Shown here one piece after another: positions 44,342-54,728 of a stretch of DNA of 64,000 bases; within the stretch, counting starts at the first letter, position 1, and each line of letters opens with the position of its first letter. The DNA comes from Hybos culiciformis (lineage: Eukaryota; Arthropoda; Insecta; Diptera; Hybotidae). The translations under genes and the position numbers were made by a program. Under the pieces are notes generated by a model. It ran no database searches, was not told the DNA's origin, and saw nothing but the letters and a program-made list of their open reading frames with translations. The stretch lies in NCBI GenBank assembly GCA_964007475.1, contig OZ023274.1, positions 81,727,303 to 81,791,302 on the forward strand. Direction: 5' to 3'.

Positions 44342-44394
44342 TGACGTATTAATTATGTCTATTTATTTTATAAATAGACATAATTAATACGTCA
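44342..44394. repeat. Perfect 53-bp hairpin
   Basis: Arms of 25 bp (44342-44366 and 44370-44394) are exact reverse complements around a three-base TTT loop. The outer word is TGACGTATTAATTATGTC. No mismatch or bulge was seen. Confidence 0.93.
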
Positions 44395-45332
44395 GAGCTT
44401 ACTATATATTTATAAAAAAAAATGGTGTCAAAGAACCAACAAACTTTAATGTTAAGGATTGTTTGTTTGTATTTGTATATTCATTATTATTATTACTATT
44501 AGTTTTTAATGCACAACCTTCATATAAGTTTAGAAAATATAATTTGTATCTACATTATACACTATATACATAATAAATATATTTATATAACAAAAACTAA
44601 TTAAATTTGCTAATTATATTGGATAAAAATTGGGTAAAAAACAAAAGAGCAGAAAATTCAAAATTTGAAAAGAAAATAAACAAAGGATAATCAAAGCAAT
44701 AAAAGTCATCATAATATGTATAAACATAATGTGTATTCTGAATTTACATGACGTACATACAATAATATACATTTTCAGAATCACTTAGCAAAGTGAAATT
44801 TAATATACAAATGAAGAAATATTTTATTTGTTTTTTTTTTTTTATTCAAAAACTTTTTTATGTGGTGGGTGCTGGGATGGTATTATAGAAAAAAAAAAGT
44901 GTTTAAGTTAAAATTTGTTTTTATGAAAAATTTAAATCTAATTATAACTAAATGGAAATCAGGAAAATGCATTTTAAATAACGAGAATAATTTTGCTGTA
45001 AAAATTTTTTTTTTGTATATAACGTACAACATATAGATAGAATAATTTTCAGTTCAACTTTCATTATAAAACATTAATGTAAATTAAACCAAATAATGTA
45101 ATAGAAGAAGTTTCGAAGATCAAAAGCTCATATAGCAAGGCTATAAGCAAACCATGATACGTTAGACTTTTTTGCAGCTTCAAGCCTTTTTATTTCATCC
45201 AAACAGAAATAGTTTTGAAAATTTGGTGAATTCAAATTTATTTTAAATTTAAAGAAAATTAAAATCACAAAATTGGTTAACACAAATTCAATTACATCCT
45301 TCCTTATACTATAAAACATTATTATCTAATCA
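44395..45332. other. AT-rich stretch, nothing supported
   Basis: No gene or element ends seen. Confidence 0.5.
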
Positions 45333-45806
45333 TAACACTGGCCTACACTCATTTTGGTGCCTAAGATTTTAGACCTGATTTTGGGTATATTTTGTGAGCT
45401 GATACAAGAAAACTAGTCACATTTTCCATATCAGCTCTTTATCTTGATTGCCAATTTCAATACCAAAGTATACAGAATACAAGCGAATTACCGTGTCATT
45501 AATCGGTTTCCGTTGATCTTTCATTATATACTCACCGCATATGTAACAAAACATATCAGGATCGTTAATGCAACTTCTTGACTTACTTGCCATCATAAAT
45601 TTATACGATTAATGTCATAAAAGTAGTTATAACATGGACTGATTTTGAATAAAACCGTAAAAAATTTGAAATAAGAATTGTAGGTAAACCAGAGCTGTCA
45701 GGTGACATCTAGTAGCAGCAATGTAGTTCATACTAACTACTTTACCGACTACAGATGCGAACAGAGCTGCACCAATACAAACATTTTTTTTTGTAGGCCA
45801 GTGTAA
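45333..45806 (-). mobile_element. CMC/Chapaev-like non-autonomous element, 468 bp (45336-45803)
   Basis: Twelve-base terminal inverted repeats CACTGGCCTACA begin and end the element, and both sides are flanked by TAA (45333-45335, 45804-45806), a 3-bp duplication of TWA type. A CACTG start with a 3-bp TWA duplication is what I know of Chapaev-like members of the CMC superfamily; PIF/Harbinger also duplicates TWA but with other ends. The element carries the start of a cysteine-motif protein on its minus strand and no transposase core. Confidence 0.7.
45417..45593 (-). pseudogene. Truncated cysteine-motif ORF (FCYICGEY type), 58 codons
   Basis: ATG at 45593 opens a frame to TGA at 45417-45419. 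Residues 8-21 include C-INDPD, then FCYICGEY, a CxxC pair preceded by an aromatic residue; then a basic QRKPIND block, YFGIEIG and NQDK. This layout (short Ser/Lys start, NDPD-FCYICGE, a conserved central block, then GDQDK) recurs in many arthropod proteins annotated as uncharacterised, where more cysteines follow. Here it is cut just after NQDKELIW by sequence that leads directly to the element's end. GC content and a proper ATG suggest it was coding before deletion. Its link to the transposon's own gene is inference. Confidence 0.6.
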
Positions 45807-47389
45807 TTATCACATTAAGTTTCATATAAAATGTCGTAATACTGTGTTTATTTTTAAGTTTAAAATGCTAATCAAATAATGTCATCAAAACTAGAAATGC
45901 AAGTACATAATATTAAATAAATAAGTTAATAAAAAGTACTAAATTTATTTACAGTGTAAATATTAAATAAAATGTTGATCCTTATTAGGTATATATACCA
46001 AAATTTCTGGTATAAGTATAAGGAATAATTAAGTTGAAAAATCTTTTGAGTTACTTACTGGATTCATTTTGCTTCAACGAGCAAGTTTTATAAGTTTCAA
46101 GTTATATTAGGTATTAAATATTTACATTTCAGAATTTCTGGTAAAGAAGGAATATTCAATTAAAAAAAAATCGTTTAACGTTCAAGTAAACTAGCAAGTT
46201 TTGCTTCATCTCATAATATGTTTCATGAAAATTATATTATTTGAAACATGAAACATATATGAAAAAGTATATCAAAAAAAAAGTTTTTATTTCCACTTCA
46301 GAATTTTTAGGGTATAAAAGGAATAATTAAGTTAAAAAAAAAATTGTTTTTAAATAAAATTTGATAGAAATGTAAAAAAAATCAATTTGCAAACTTTTCA
46401 TTTCAGTGTAATTTCGAATAAAAATAAACATTTTTTTTGCATTTTTAATTTATTAAAATTCTAATAAACATCAATAAATAAATATTTTACTACGATGGCT
46501 CATATATTGTATGTAATATTTTTATTGATACGTTTATTTAGCATATATTTGCTCATTTTCGTTGTTATTATTATAATATACATTATATCCGATTCCTTTT
46601 TTTAATAAAAGGTTAAGAAAACTCCTGTAATGCTTGCTTCTTTTTTTTTTTTTTTGAGTTAAATTTAAAAAAATATCTTCCAATTGAAATAAGGAAAAAA
46701 CATTTTTCTCTTCTTGATTATATGAGTTTTATAACTTAACTTATATGTTTTTGATTTCATTAAAATTCATATCATAACATAAAAATTTACATAGATAACA
46801 TACAAATATATTTGTTGCGAAAATTTTGTTTATTCTTTATTTTTGTTTGATAAAAAAAATTTTGTTCTTCTGAAGACACAAAAATAAATGGAATAAATGT
46901 ATTAAGGATAAAAAAAATAATGTAATGTTATGAAAACGACAACATAAAGTTCTTTGCGATTTTATGATTATTTAAAAAGTTTAAGTATTTGTTTGGCTTA
47001 ATCAATTTTAGCGATAAACTTTTCCTGATTTACTTAAGTAGAGTTTGGGCAAAACAAAAACAAAGTTCTTAATTGCTTTATTTTACATAATGTATACTAT
47101 TTTTAAAAAATAAATGTAATGCAATTTGTGCGCAACTAAATTTCGCCTTAACAATTACAATTTTGGGTAAGAAAAAAAAATTGTTTGTTACGAAAACAAA
47201 TGAAAAAAAAAAGTAAATAGATAATCTTGAAGTAATTAAAAATAAAATATAATAAAAACTTTTGATTTTCACAGACTGGATATTCAAAAAATTAAAATGT
47301 GTACGCAGTACGCGCTATATACTTTATATGGCTTTTTTTTTGTATGTAATTTTACAATAAATAAGATATAATCCTAAAGTGAATAAACT
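45807..47389. other. AT-rich stretch, nothing supported
   Basis: No gene or element ends seen. Confidence 0.5.
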
Positions 47390-48345
47390 GTTCTGTTGAT
47401 TTGAATATTAAAAATTTATATCACATTAGATTTATACAAAAGGTAAACTTTTAGATAACAAAATATTTTTTATGGTAATTTTTAAGTATTATGGTACATA
47501 TATACTTGCACTTATATAAATATAATGTTTCATATTGAAATACCATAAATTAAGTGCTTTTAATGAAAATTTTCCTGTTATATGAGATTACAATTATTTT
47601 TAAATTGGGGTTCATTTACGTTTTATATTGGTTAAGAAAATTGAAAGCTGTCTGTTGTAAATTGATGAATTGATACGAATAATGGTTTCGGAAATTTTTT
47701 TAAATTTTGAATGAAAATAAAATTAAATTTCAAATGTGTGGTTTTCTTCAGACGTCTTGTTATAAACGATTTTATATACTTTTTATAGAAATTCTTCACT
47801 TTTTTAAGGAAAAGATAAATTCTTTATTGAAAAAAGTAAAAATATATTATACATATTACACATAATGTCTAAATTATTACACGGCTGCGTAACCTATAAA
47901 ACTCACCAAAAGACGGTATTTTATTCATTTAAATTTGAAAATCATATTAGATACGTGCAAAAGGTAAACTTCTAAATAACAAAAAATTTTTCTTTTTTAA
48001 TAAGAATAGTATATTATATGTTTAATATTTATATATGGAATAATTTTTACATACAATATATATATTTACTTGCCTACATTATGTATAAGGTACATCTATA
48101 TAATGTTTCATATCAAAATATCATAAATATAATGTGCTTTAAATTTAAATTTTCTTGTATTACGTAAAAATGTTCCTAACGATCTGAATAATTTTAAAAT
48201 TTGTATTTCATCTATACTTTTGATTTGGAAAAAAAATAAAAAATATAAAAGATACTAATTTATATATAAATTTTGTTAAATTTTGAATAAAAATATAATT
48301 AAAATTTGAATGAGAGGTTTTTTTAATGGACGTACAGATCTGATA
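47390..48345. repeat. Diverged tandem duplication with unit of about 550 bp
   Basis: Landmarks recur in order: ATTAGAT then CAAAAGGTAAACTT at about 47425-47450 and 47950-47970; AATGTTTCATAT at about 47524 and 48103; AAATTTTGAAT(A/G)AAAAT at about 47702 and 48278. Divergence is high, so it is an old local duplication without coding content. Confidence 0.6.
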
Positions 48346-49404
48346 TTTAAAATAATGTTAAATTTAAAGGTATTGTTTTTTAACAATGTTTGTCTATCTA
48401 TAATAAATTTTAAAGTGCCTGAAAACATAATTTCTGTTGAAACAATTTTATGATTTGAAATGTACATAAATTTTGTATTATATACTCTCTACATAAAATG
48501 AATATATAATATGTATTTGTGTTTTTATACAAACTTAATATTAAATTACTTATTATATATTCATATAATTTTAAATAAAATGAGCTGTTTGCGTATGAAA
48601 ATGCAAAATAATGAATTATTTGGTTACAATAAATTTTTTTTTTGTTGCAAAGAAACTTAAGAGCTTGTTATGTTTGGGCGAAAAAACAGGACTCTATTTT
48701 TGACAATGATTGATCCAAAAATTTTACATCTCTAACATTTTCATTATTATACTTTAAATCAGATTATATTTATACATTTTATCTTTACTATGGTTCTACG
48801 TCATATATGTAAAAAATAAAATAAAATTTCACAAATCAAGGAACTATTAAAGAAAAACGCCTTAATGAAACTCAATTTCGATTTTTGCAAAATTTCTTAT
48901 TCAAATTGTTTCAAAAAAAGATTAACGTTCTGAGTCAAAATAGTGGAAAAAATAAATAAATAAATAAAAAAAATTAAGTAAATTTTTTTATATTTTCTTT
49001 ATGACAAATGAATAAACATAAATTTGCTTCGTGAGAAATAATTAATTAATTTGAAAGTTTTTCGCTTAATACAATTTTTATTTTTTGTACTTAAATAGAC
49101 AGACAGTAGAAAAATACTATTAAAATGTACATAACTTTGTGGTTTCCATTAAACCAATTAATTTAATGTAAACATTTTTAATTATAATTTCAAAACCAAA
49201 TGTACATATTTACGATTATATTTTTAATAAAATATTTTTATTTTCATTTTTATGAATCCTTTCATCAATCAATAAAAAAAGGTTTCCTTTTTATTATTTA
49301 TTTTACAAATAAAGAATATTTTCTTAAATTGGTCTGATGACTAGACATTTTTGATATATATAGATAGATTATATTAAATATTATGTATATTTGGATTAGA
49401 TATT
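48346..49404. other. AT-rich stretch, nothing supported
   Basis: No gene or element ends seen. Confidence 0.5.
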
Positions 49405-49414
49405 GTATAGCGTG

Positions 49415-49660
49415 TCAACTGATTTTTCTATAAGATCTACTTCGCGCAGTAAAAATCCTCTGCGATCTACTTTTTCTAAAAGTAGGATTAAGACGGAAGG
49501 CAACATTTAGGGATCCAAATTCTAAGTGTTCGCCTGTTAAATTAGTTCGGTATTTCGACTTTATTATTTTCGTTTGTGAAAATGCTGATTAGTACAAATA
49601 TGTTGAACCAAAACAGGCGCATAAATTGTCAGCACTTTCTTAGATTCGGATATTTATCCA
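49415..49660 (-). pseudogene. hAT transposase C-terminal dimerisation domain, broken
   Basis: The minus frame through 49612 reads FGSTYLY, a stop, SAFSQTKIIKSKYR, TNLTGEHLE and SLNVAF, the order of the hATC dimerisation domain. A stop replaces the residue after FGSTYLY, where the family usually has Cys-Glu. A KYPNLRK piece just upstream (about 49640) is in another frame. The frame ends at TGA 49415-49417. It is a pseudogene. Confidence 0.75.
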
Positions 49661-49784
49661 TCTGCTAAATATTTCCCGAATTTATCTCCGGAAGCTCTTG
49701 CTTTAATATAAATATATAATTTTCCAATGTAATAATTTCTGTAGGGATCGAAAGTAAGACTTATTTTTATTTTCATAAAACTTC

Positions 49785-50262
49785 TACTCAAAGTAAAGAG
49801 TAAAAATAAAAAAACAAATACTTAAAAATTAATTTTTGAGTAATTAAAATATTTAAAAAAATAAATACTTAATTTTTGAGTAAAGAGTATTTGAAAAATT
49901 TGAAATACTTATTACTGAAGTTATATTTTTTTAATATTTTTCAAATACTCTTCAGTTGAGTATAATTTTTAGATTTTTTTTGAAATACTCTTTTTGTTTT
50001 TAATTTTTTTTTTAATACTCGATAAGCAAAATCCAAAAAACGTAATCCAAAAAATAAAATTTAATAAAAAGAGTTTTATTTTTTACTTTGGAAAAGAGTA
50101 CTTAAAAAAAGAGTTTTATTTTTTACTCAAAAAAAATTACTTACAAAAAGAGTATTTGGAAAATTATTAAAAAATAATACTCTTTTTTTAAGTGTTCTTT
50201 TTTTGAGTAAAAAATAAAACTTATTTTATTTTTTGACTAAAAAGTAAAACTTTTTTTTAAGA
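49785..50262. repeat. Self-complementary AT block inside the hAT relic
   Basis: Nearly 480 bp made of alternating GAGTAAAAAATAAAACT and AGTTTTATTTTTTACTC words, plus AATACTCTTTTT/AAAAAGAGTATT. It separates the two transposase fragments and could fold extensively. It may be an inserted MITE or an expanded repeat; no duplication was found at its edges. Confidence 0.7.
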
Positions 50263-50544
50263 GTTATTTTCAGAGTAATTGAAAAAATTAAGTATTTCAT
50301 TCGGTCTCTGAATTTCTGTTTCAAGTGTAATGTTATCCATATCAAAAATAGTTGATAGTTTTTCTGCAATTGTTTCTGCTTTAATATTGCTATCAAATGG
50401 AAAACTCATAAATAAAACTACATTATAAAGTTTTTGAAAATCTTGGAAACGGTTACCAAATTCTTTAATAACGTTCTTAATTTCTTCGATGTATTTATTT
50501 TCATCATAATTAGTAGAAGCAGAACTTTTTAATTGCGCCAACAT
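50257..50544 (-). pseudogene. hAT transposase fragment, GTF2IRD2-like (95 codons)
   Basis: ATG at 50544. The frame has IKNVIKEFGNRFQDF, then LYNVVLFMSFPFD and a tail rich in Ile/Glu. The (E/K)F-x-RF-x-DF word followed by a phenylalanine-rich S(F/N)PF segment is characteristic of transposase-derived GTF2IRD2/ZBED-like hAT proteins, lying in their central part. The N-terminal zinc finger and catalytic core are missing and the frame runs out where the AT block starts, so the element was internally deleted. Confidence 0.7.
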
Positions 50545-50707
50545 GTTTGGAAAATTAGATAATTTTTTTTGATTCTTGAAATTGAAATTGGCAATTTGAA
50601 ACGAAATAAATATAGGAAATATGAATATTTATTGGCGATCGACTTAAAATCATTACGCGATCGACCGGTAGATCGCGATCGACGTTATTGACACCCCTGG
50701 TATAGCT

Positions 50708-51160
50708 ATTTATCTTATATTAATCTCCCGGAAGAATAAAATAAAAAATTATGTTTGAATAAATCTTAATTTGGTTTATTAAATTATTATATGTCAACTA
50801 AACTTCGTGTTTGACAAAAAAAAATATTTAAAATAATTTACTTTTTTTTTTCAATTTTCATTATTAAAATATAATTCTGATTATACAAGTTATTACCTGT
50901 GCAATGTTGTTACAGATTCAACATTAGATGTTTAAATTTTAAATTATTTAAATGCAATAATTTTAATTTATATCGTTTAATTATTTTTGTCTTCAAAAAT
51001 TGTGCTATTTCACCCGTAACAAATTTATTATAGCGTAAGTAAATAAAATAAAATGGACAGTACAGATCACTTTTTATGGAGCAAGTCACTATTGTTAAAA
51101 ATTAAATTAAAGAATATTCACGAAAAGCTCCAAATGCATAAACTTAATTAACTATGTTAT
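50708..51160. other. AT-rich stretch, nothing supported
   Basis: No gene seen. Confidence 0.5.
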
Positions 51161-51470
51161 ATTCTATAATTGAGTAATAATATTTATTAGAGGGACAAAA
51201 TTCATACAAGTAAATTTTTTTCCAAATAACTCAAAAATTATGACAATATTTTCAATGTATTGAGTAAAATTTTTTAACTCAAATGTGTTTATTCTTAATT
51301 TTATTATTTTTATTATTGTATTAAGAATCAACACATTTGAGTGTGAAAATTTTATTCAATACATTGATAATATTGTCATAATTTTTGAGTTATTTGGAAA
51401 AAAAATTCTGAAATTTACTTGTATATGAATTCTTCTCCTCTTATAAATATTATTACTCAATGATTCTATA
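51161..51470. mobile_element. Foldback MITE, hAT-like duplication (about 51169-51462)
   Basis: Inverted arms of about 130-140 bp (51170-51300 and about 51324-51460) start TTGAGTAATAATATTTAT and share TTACTTG, AATTATGACAATATT and ACTCAAATGTGTT. Copies of ATTCTATA lie at 51161-51168 and 51463-51470, an 8-bp duplication of hAT type. The two ends differ by one base at the junction (CATTGAG versus ATTGAG). Confidence 0.75.
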
Positions 51471-51845
51471 TACAATTTCGAATTCGTCGAATTTTTGATA
51501 ATTATAATAATAATACAGTAGTTGTTCCCAAAAATATTTGGAAACACGAAAATATATTTGTACAATTGCAGTCAATTTCATTCCTTAAACTATTGAGGGT
51601 TTTTGCCATTCAGACTTTAATCTACCAAGTTTTCAATCTAAAAATTGAAATATTGTGGAATTTTGTAGCAAAATCAAGTCTGTTCCATTATGGCATTCGA
51701 TTCTTTTACATTAAAAAAAAATATATTTATATAGAAATCAAATAAATAATAAGTACGGGGTTAAAAAGGTCCAGATGAAAAATTAATAAAAAAAGATAAA
51801 AGATAAAAAATAAATCAGTTAATCAGTTCATTATTAATTAGAATT
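51471..51845. other. AT-rich stretch, nothing supported
   Basis: No gene seen. Confidence 0.45.
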
Positions 51846-51930
51846 TTAGTGAAGGACAGACAGAAAGACAACGAACATTTTCTGAGAACATAAAGGCAAT
51901 GTTTTAATTTTTGATAGAAAACGGGCTAAT
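51846..51930 (+). repeat. GACGGACA-tailed repeat, weak 3' copy
   Basis: GGACAGACAGAAAGACAACG, then TGAGAACATAAAGGC and GATAGAAAACGGGCTAATT, a diverged tail of the 39045 family. Confidence 0.45.
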
Positions 51931-53640
51931 TATACGACAATATTGATTATTGAAACTTAATTAACGCGTAAAAATTTAATAATTAGATAATAAATAACAT
52001 TTAACATATGAATTTGGCAAATTGGACTTATAAATAAACTTCAAGGTTTTAATTATCAAAAATAATAAAATAAAATAACAATAAACAAAACCGATACTAA
52101 CAAAAGTCCATAAACTTGGTCACGTAGAATATTATCCAAAAAGTATTGTTATAGATAGGTATATAAATGTTTTAATGCTGTACAAATCCTTTAAAAATTT
52201 ACCAAAGTATGGCTGTATTGAAATTAACTCATGAATTTATAAAATTAAAATTATTTGAAATTATAATTACAATTTTAGAATTGTTTAGCTAGGTACCTGT
52301 CTAAAAGAATGTGTTTACAATTATTTATTAATGTTTATTTATTTTTTTTTACATTTGTGGGAGACTGACATCGTTACCAGACTCTTTAACCGCGTTGCTT
52401 ATTATTACTACTAAAATAATTAACAAATGAAATACCTATATAATTAAATAGTTGTTTATCTAACTTTCCACACGAACTAAAACCAACAACAAATATTTTA
52501 ATAAAAATTTATACATTTCAATTTTCCACCCACAGACGTTTTAACTTTTTCAAGAATATAATTAACATTGAAGAAAGTTTAAGATTATGTTTTTTTTTTG
52601 GTTTTTTGGTTTTATGATCCTCAAGAAAATTTATTTGAATTATGATGGTTTTCATTTGGGTTAAAAAAAAAATAATAATATTTTTATAATGGGACTAAAA
52701 GAAATCTACAAAATTGAAATTATGATTCAATTTAGATCCGCTATGAGCTGCCTTGAGCTTTTCTACGCATAAATGTTTTCAATCTACATAATTTGTGAAT
52801 TTTATTAAAAATATTTTTCTGTTTTATTTTAATTTTCTTGATGAAATTAAAATATATTATGTGATGAATAAATGATAACACAAGCAATAAAATACAATCT
52901 TTGATACTACGGTATTAATATTGACAAATAATACAATGTATACCTTAATACATTGTTGGCATTCAAATTTAAATTCCACTTATATTCCGGAAAACAAATT
53001 GCCGTTCGCATTACAAAATTTGATGAGAACTGGAATTTGATGATGTATAAAAAAAAAATTGACAAAGAGAAAAAGGTTTTGTTGTCGAAAATTTTGACTT
53101 TTAATCTCGCTTTTTATCAATTTTATTTTATTTTTTTTTCATTTCGACTCGAATTTGACAAAAAAAAATTGTTGCCAACTATAACAAAATTTCAAAAAGT
53201 GAGTGAAAGTAACTATAAATGTAGAATTCCAACCCTGACAAACTGGAATATGAAAGTAGAATATACATATTCCGGAATATATTTTTATATGAATAATCCA
53301 GTTAATTTTCCTGAAATATTCGGGAAAATAGCATATTCCACAAATATTCTGCTAATGCGAACACCATATAAGTTATGAAAGAATAAAAAATTGTTTTGCT
53401 TTATTACAGACAATAAGAAAGAAAGCCATTTTTAAAGTTATCCATTGGATCTGATTCGAATAAATAAACAAAAATGTAGATACACTATGATTTTAAAGGA
53501 GTAAGAAAATTAAATTTCATCACATAAAAAAAAAGAATTTAGTTAGAAAGATGAAACAAGAAAATTAACCATACGAAAATCATGACACGAAAAGAAAAAT
53601 TAATTACGAACATATTTTACAGGAATTTTGCTATTGCAGC
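51931..53640. other. AT-rich stretch; possible MITE with GGAATAT palindromes
   Basis: Around 52940-53370 GGAATAT and ATATTCC words recur, and the borders (GTTGGCATT and, complemented, GTTCGCATTAGC) hint at inverted ends, but no target duplication was found. A 141-codon frame at 52953-53378 lies wholly in this patch and has no recognisable domain. Confidence 0.4.
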
Positions 53641-54180
53641 CCACAAAGTTATATATATATCCCATCTTGAATACCTGGACAAAGTTCAGAGAAGGGCTAT
53701 TAGATTGATAAACAATCACCAAACCACCAGCTCATTAACATCACTCAACCACCGTCGTAATGTAGGTTCACTTTACATCTTTTATAAATACCTTGTTGGA
53801 ATGGATACGTGTTCCCTGGAAGTAAAGGCCCTACTTCCTCAACTTCAAGTATTTTCACGCAAAACACGTACCGCTTCAACGTCACACCCATATTTCATTA
53901 AAATTCTCAGATGCGATAGAACGAGCTTCGGAGATTCGTTTCAATTCGCACCTCGAGAATGTGGAATGCTCTCCCATCAAAATTGTTCCCGACAGCTGGC
54001 GGACGCTTGGTTTACGACTTGCGCCGCTTTAAGAAGAGTGTAAATGATTACCTTAAAACTGTCCCACTTTTTAATCCCGTCTAAACTTCCTGTCCTCATT
54101 ACCAAATCCATACTTCTTATAGTATAAAAGGTATCCCACCTAGTGATTTGGTAACTTTAATAAAAAAAAAAAAAAAAAAA
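53640..54180 (+). mobile_element. 5'-truncated LINE (non-LTR retrotransposon) 3' end with poly(A)
   Basis: The segment holds the last part of a LINE ORF2, a 3' UTR of about 75 bases, AATAAA at 54159-54164 and an A tail at 54162-54180. It is truncated at its 5' side near 53640, as is typical of LINE insertions. The clade looks Jockey/CR1-like but cannot be fixed. No target duplication was identified. Confidence 0.85.
53654..54084 (+). pseudogene. LINE ORF2 C-terminal fragment with one frameshift
   Basis: Upstream frame: LEYLDKVQRRAIRLI, then SLNHRRNVGSLYIFYKY, then RKTRTASTSHPY. This is the conserved region after reverse transcriptase in many insect LINEs (LD-VQRRA-RLI, LEHRR, LFY-YY, R-T-TR). 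At about 53930-53936 the frame changes by one base. The downstream frame reads RTSRMWNALPSKLFP, then FKKSVNDYL and stops at TAA 54082-54084, the usual C-terminal RTSRLWNSLP wording. A loss of one base explains it. No RT core or endonuclease is present. The frame opening at 53582 includes non-LINE flank in its first 18 or so residues. Confidence 0.85.
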
Positions 54181-54640
54181 TAGTAGAAGTAAATAGGATA
54201 CGAGTAAAAATTAAATTCGATTTTATTTCTTTTTAATTTTAATGCATAATAAATTGTTTTTATAAATTTATTTTTCATTCAAAATTTCATCGTTTTTTAA
54301 AACAAACAATAAATCAAGTAATAAATCTAAGTAATAAATATGTGATATGAAATAATTAATATTATAATTTATAACATAAAACTGACGTCTTAAAACTCTA
54401 GCATGAAAGGGAATGATAGATTGACAAATAAAAACAACTAGTTATTCGGATTAAAATTTATTCATAACAATCTGAAATTTCATTTAATCCTTCACATGCT
54501 GTATAATAATAACAAACAATTTAATATTAAAAAATCACAAGCAACATAAAAAAAATACATACATCTGATTCATTCAAAAATAAAAGATTTTTCTGTATGT
54601 ACTTTGTTTTCAACTTTTTTTTCTCATCATTTTTTTTCAG
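54181..54640. other. AT-rich stretch, nothing supported
   Basis: No gene seen; the last 40 bases are pyrimidine-rich and lead into a possible exon. Confidence 0.45.
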
Positions 54641-54728
54641 CATCGATCGTTTTATAATTCAATTTTATAAAATTAAAAATCTGTGCATCAATCAAATTTG
54701 AAAGGGATGAAAACCGCTAAAGTCTCTG
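54641..54728 (+). other. Candidate start-codon exon, 88 bp
   Basis: A T-rich tract ending TTTTTTTCAG (54631-54640) is a strong acceptor and CTG|GTGAGTT at 54728/54729 a strong donor. All three frames through the exon have a stop or start late; the only open use is a 5' leader with ATG at 54707 (GGG ATG AAA ACC), giving seven codons plus one base (MKTAKVS) before the intron. It would be the first coding exon of a plus-strand gene that continues outside the window. Without the next exon this rests on splice consensus alone. Confidence 0.25.

Larger units (their letters stand above)
49405..50707 (-). mobile_element. Decayed hAT transposon, GTF2IRD2-like, minus strand
   Basis: Right border: CAGGGGTGTCAATAA on the element strand ends at 50699, followed by GTATAGCT (50700-50707). 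The left border at 49405-49411 is GTATAGC followed by GTGTCAACTG, so the terminal repeat GTGTCAA is shared but the outermost left bases (CAGGG) are lost. The duplication agrees for seven of eight bases. Both ends carry GATCTAC-type repeats (GATCGCGATC on the right). Two transposase fragments remain, separated by a block of self-complementary AT sequence. Confidence 0.8.

Noticed and set aside
52953..53378. 141-codon plus frame, one of the longest outside the retroelements
   Set aside because: It lies wholly within a patch of GGAATAT palindromes, has long Phe/Lys runs from A and T tracts and no recognisable domain.
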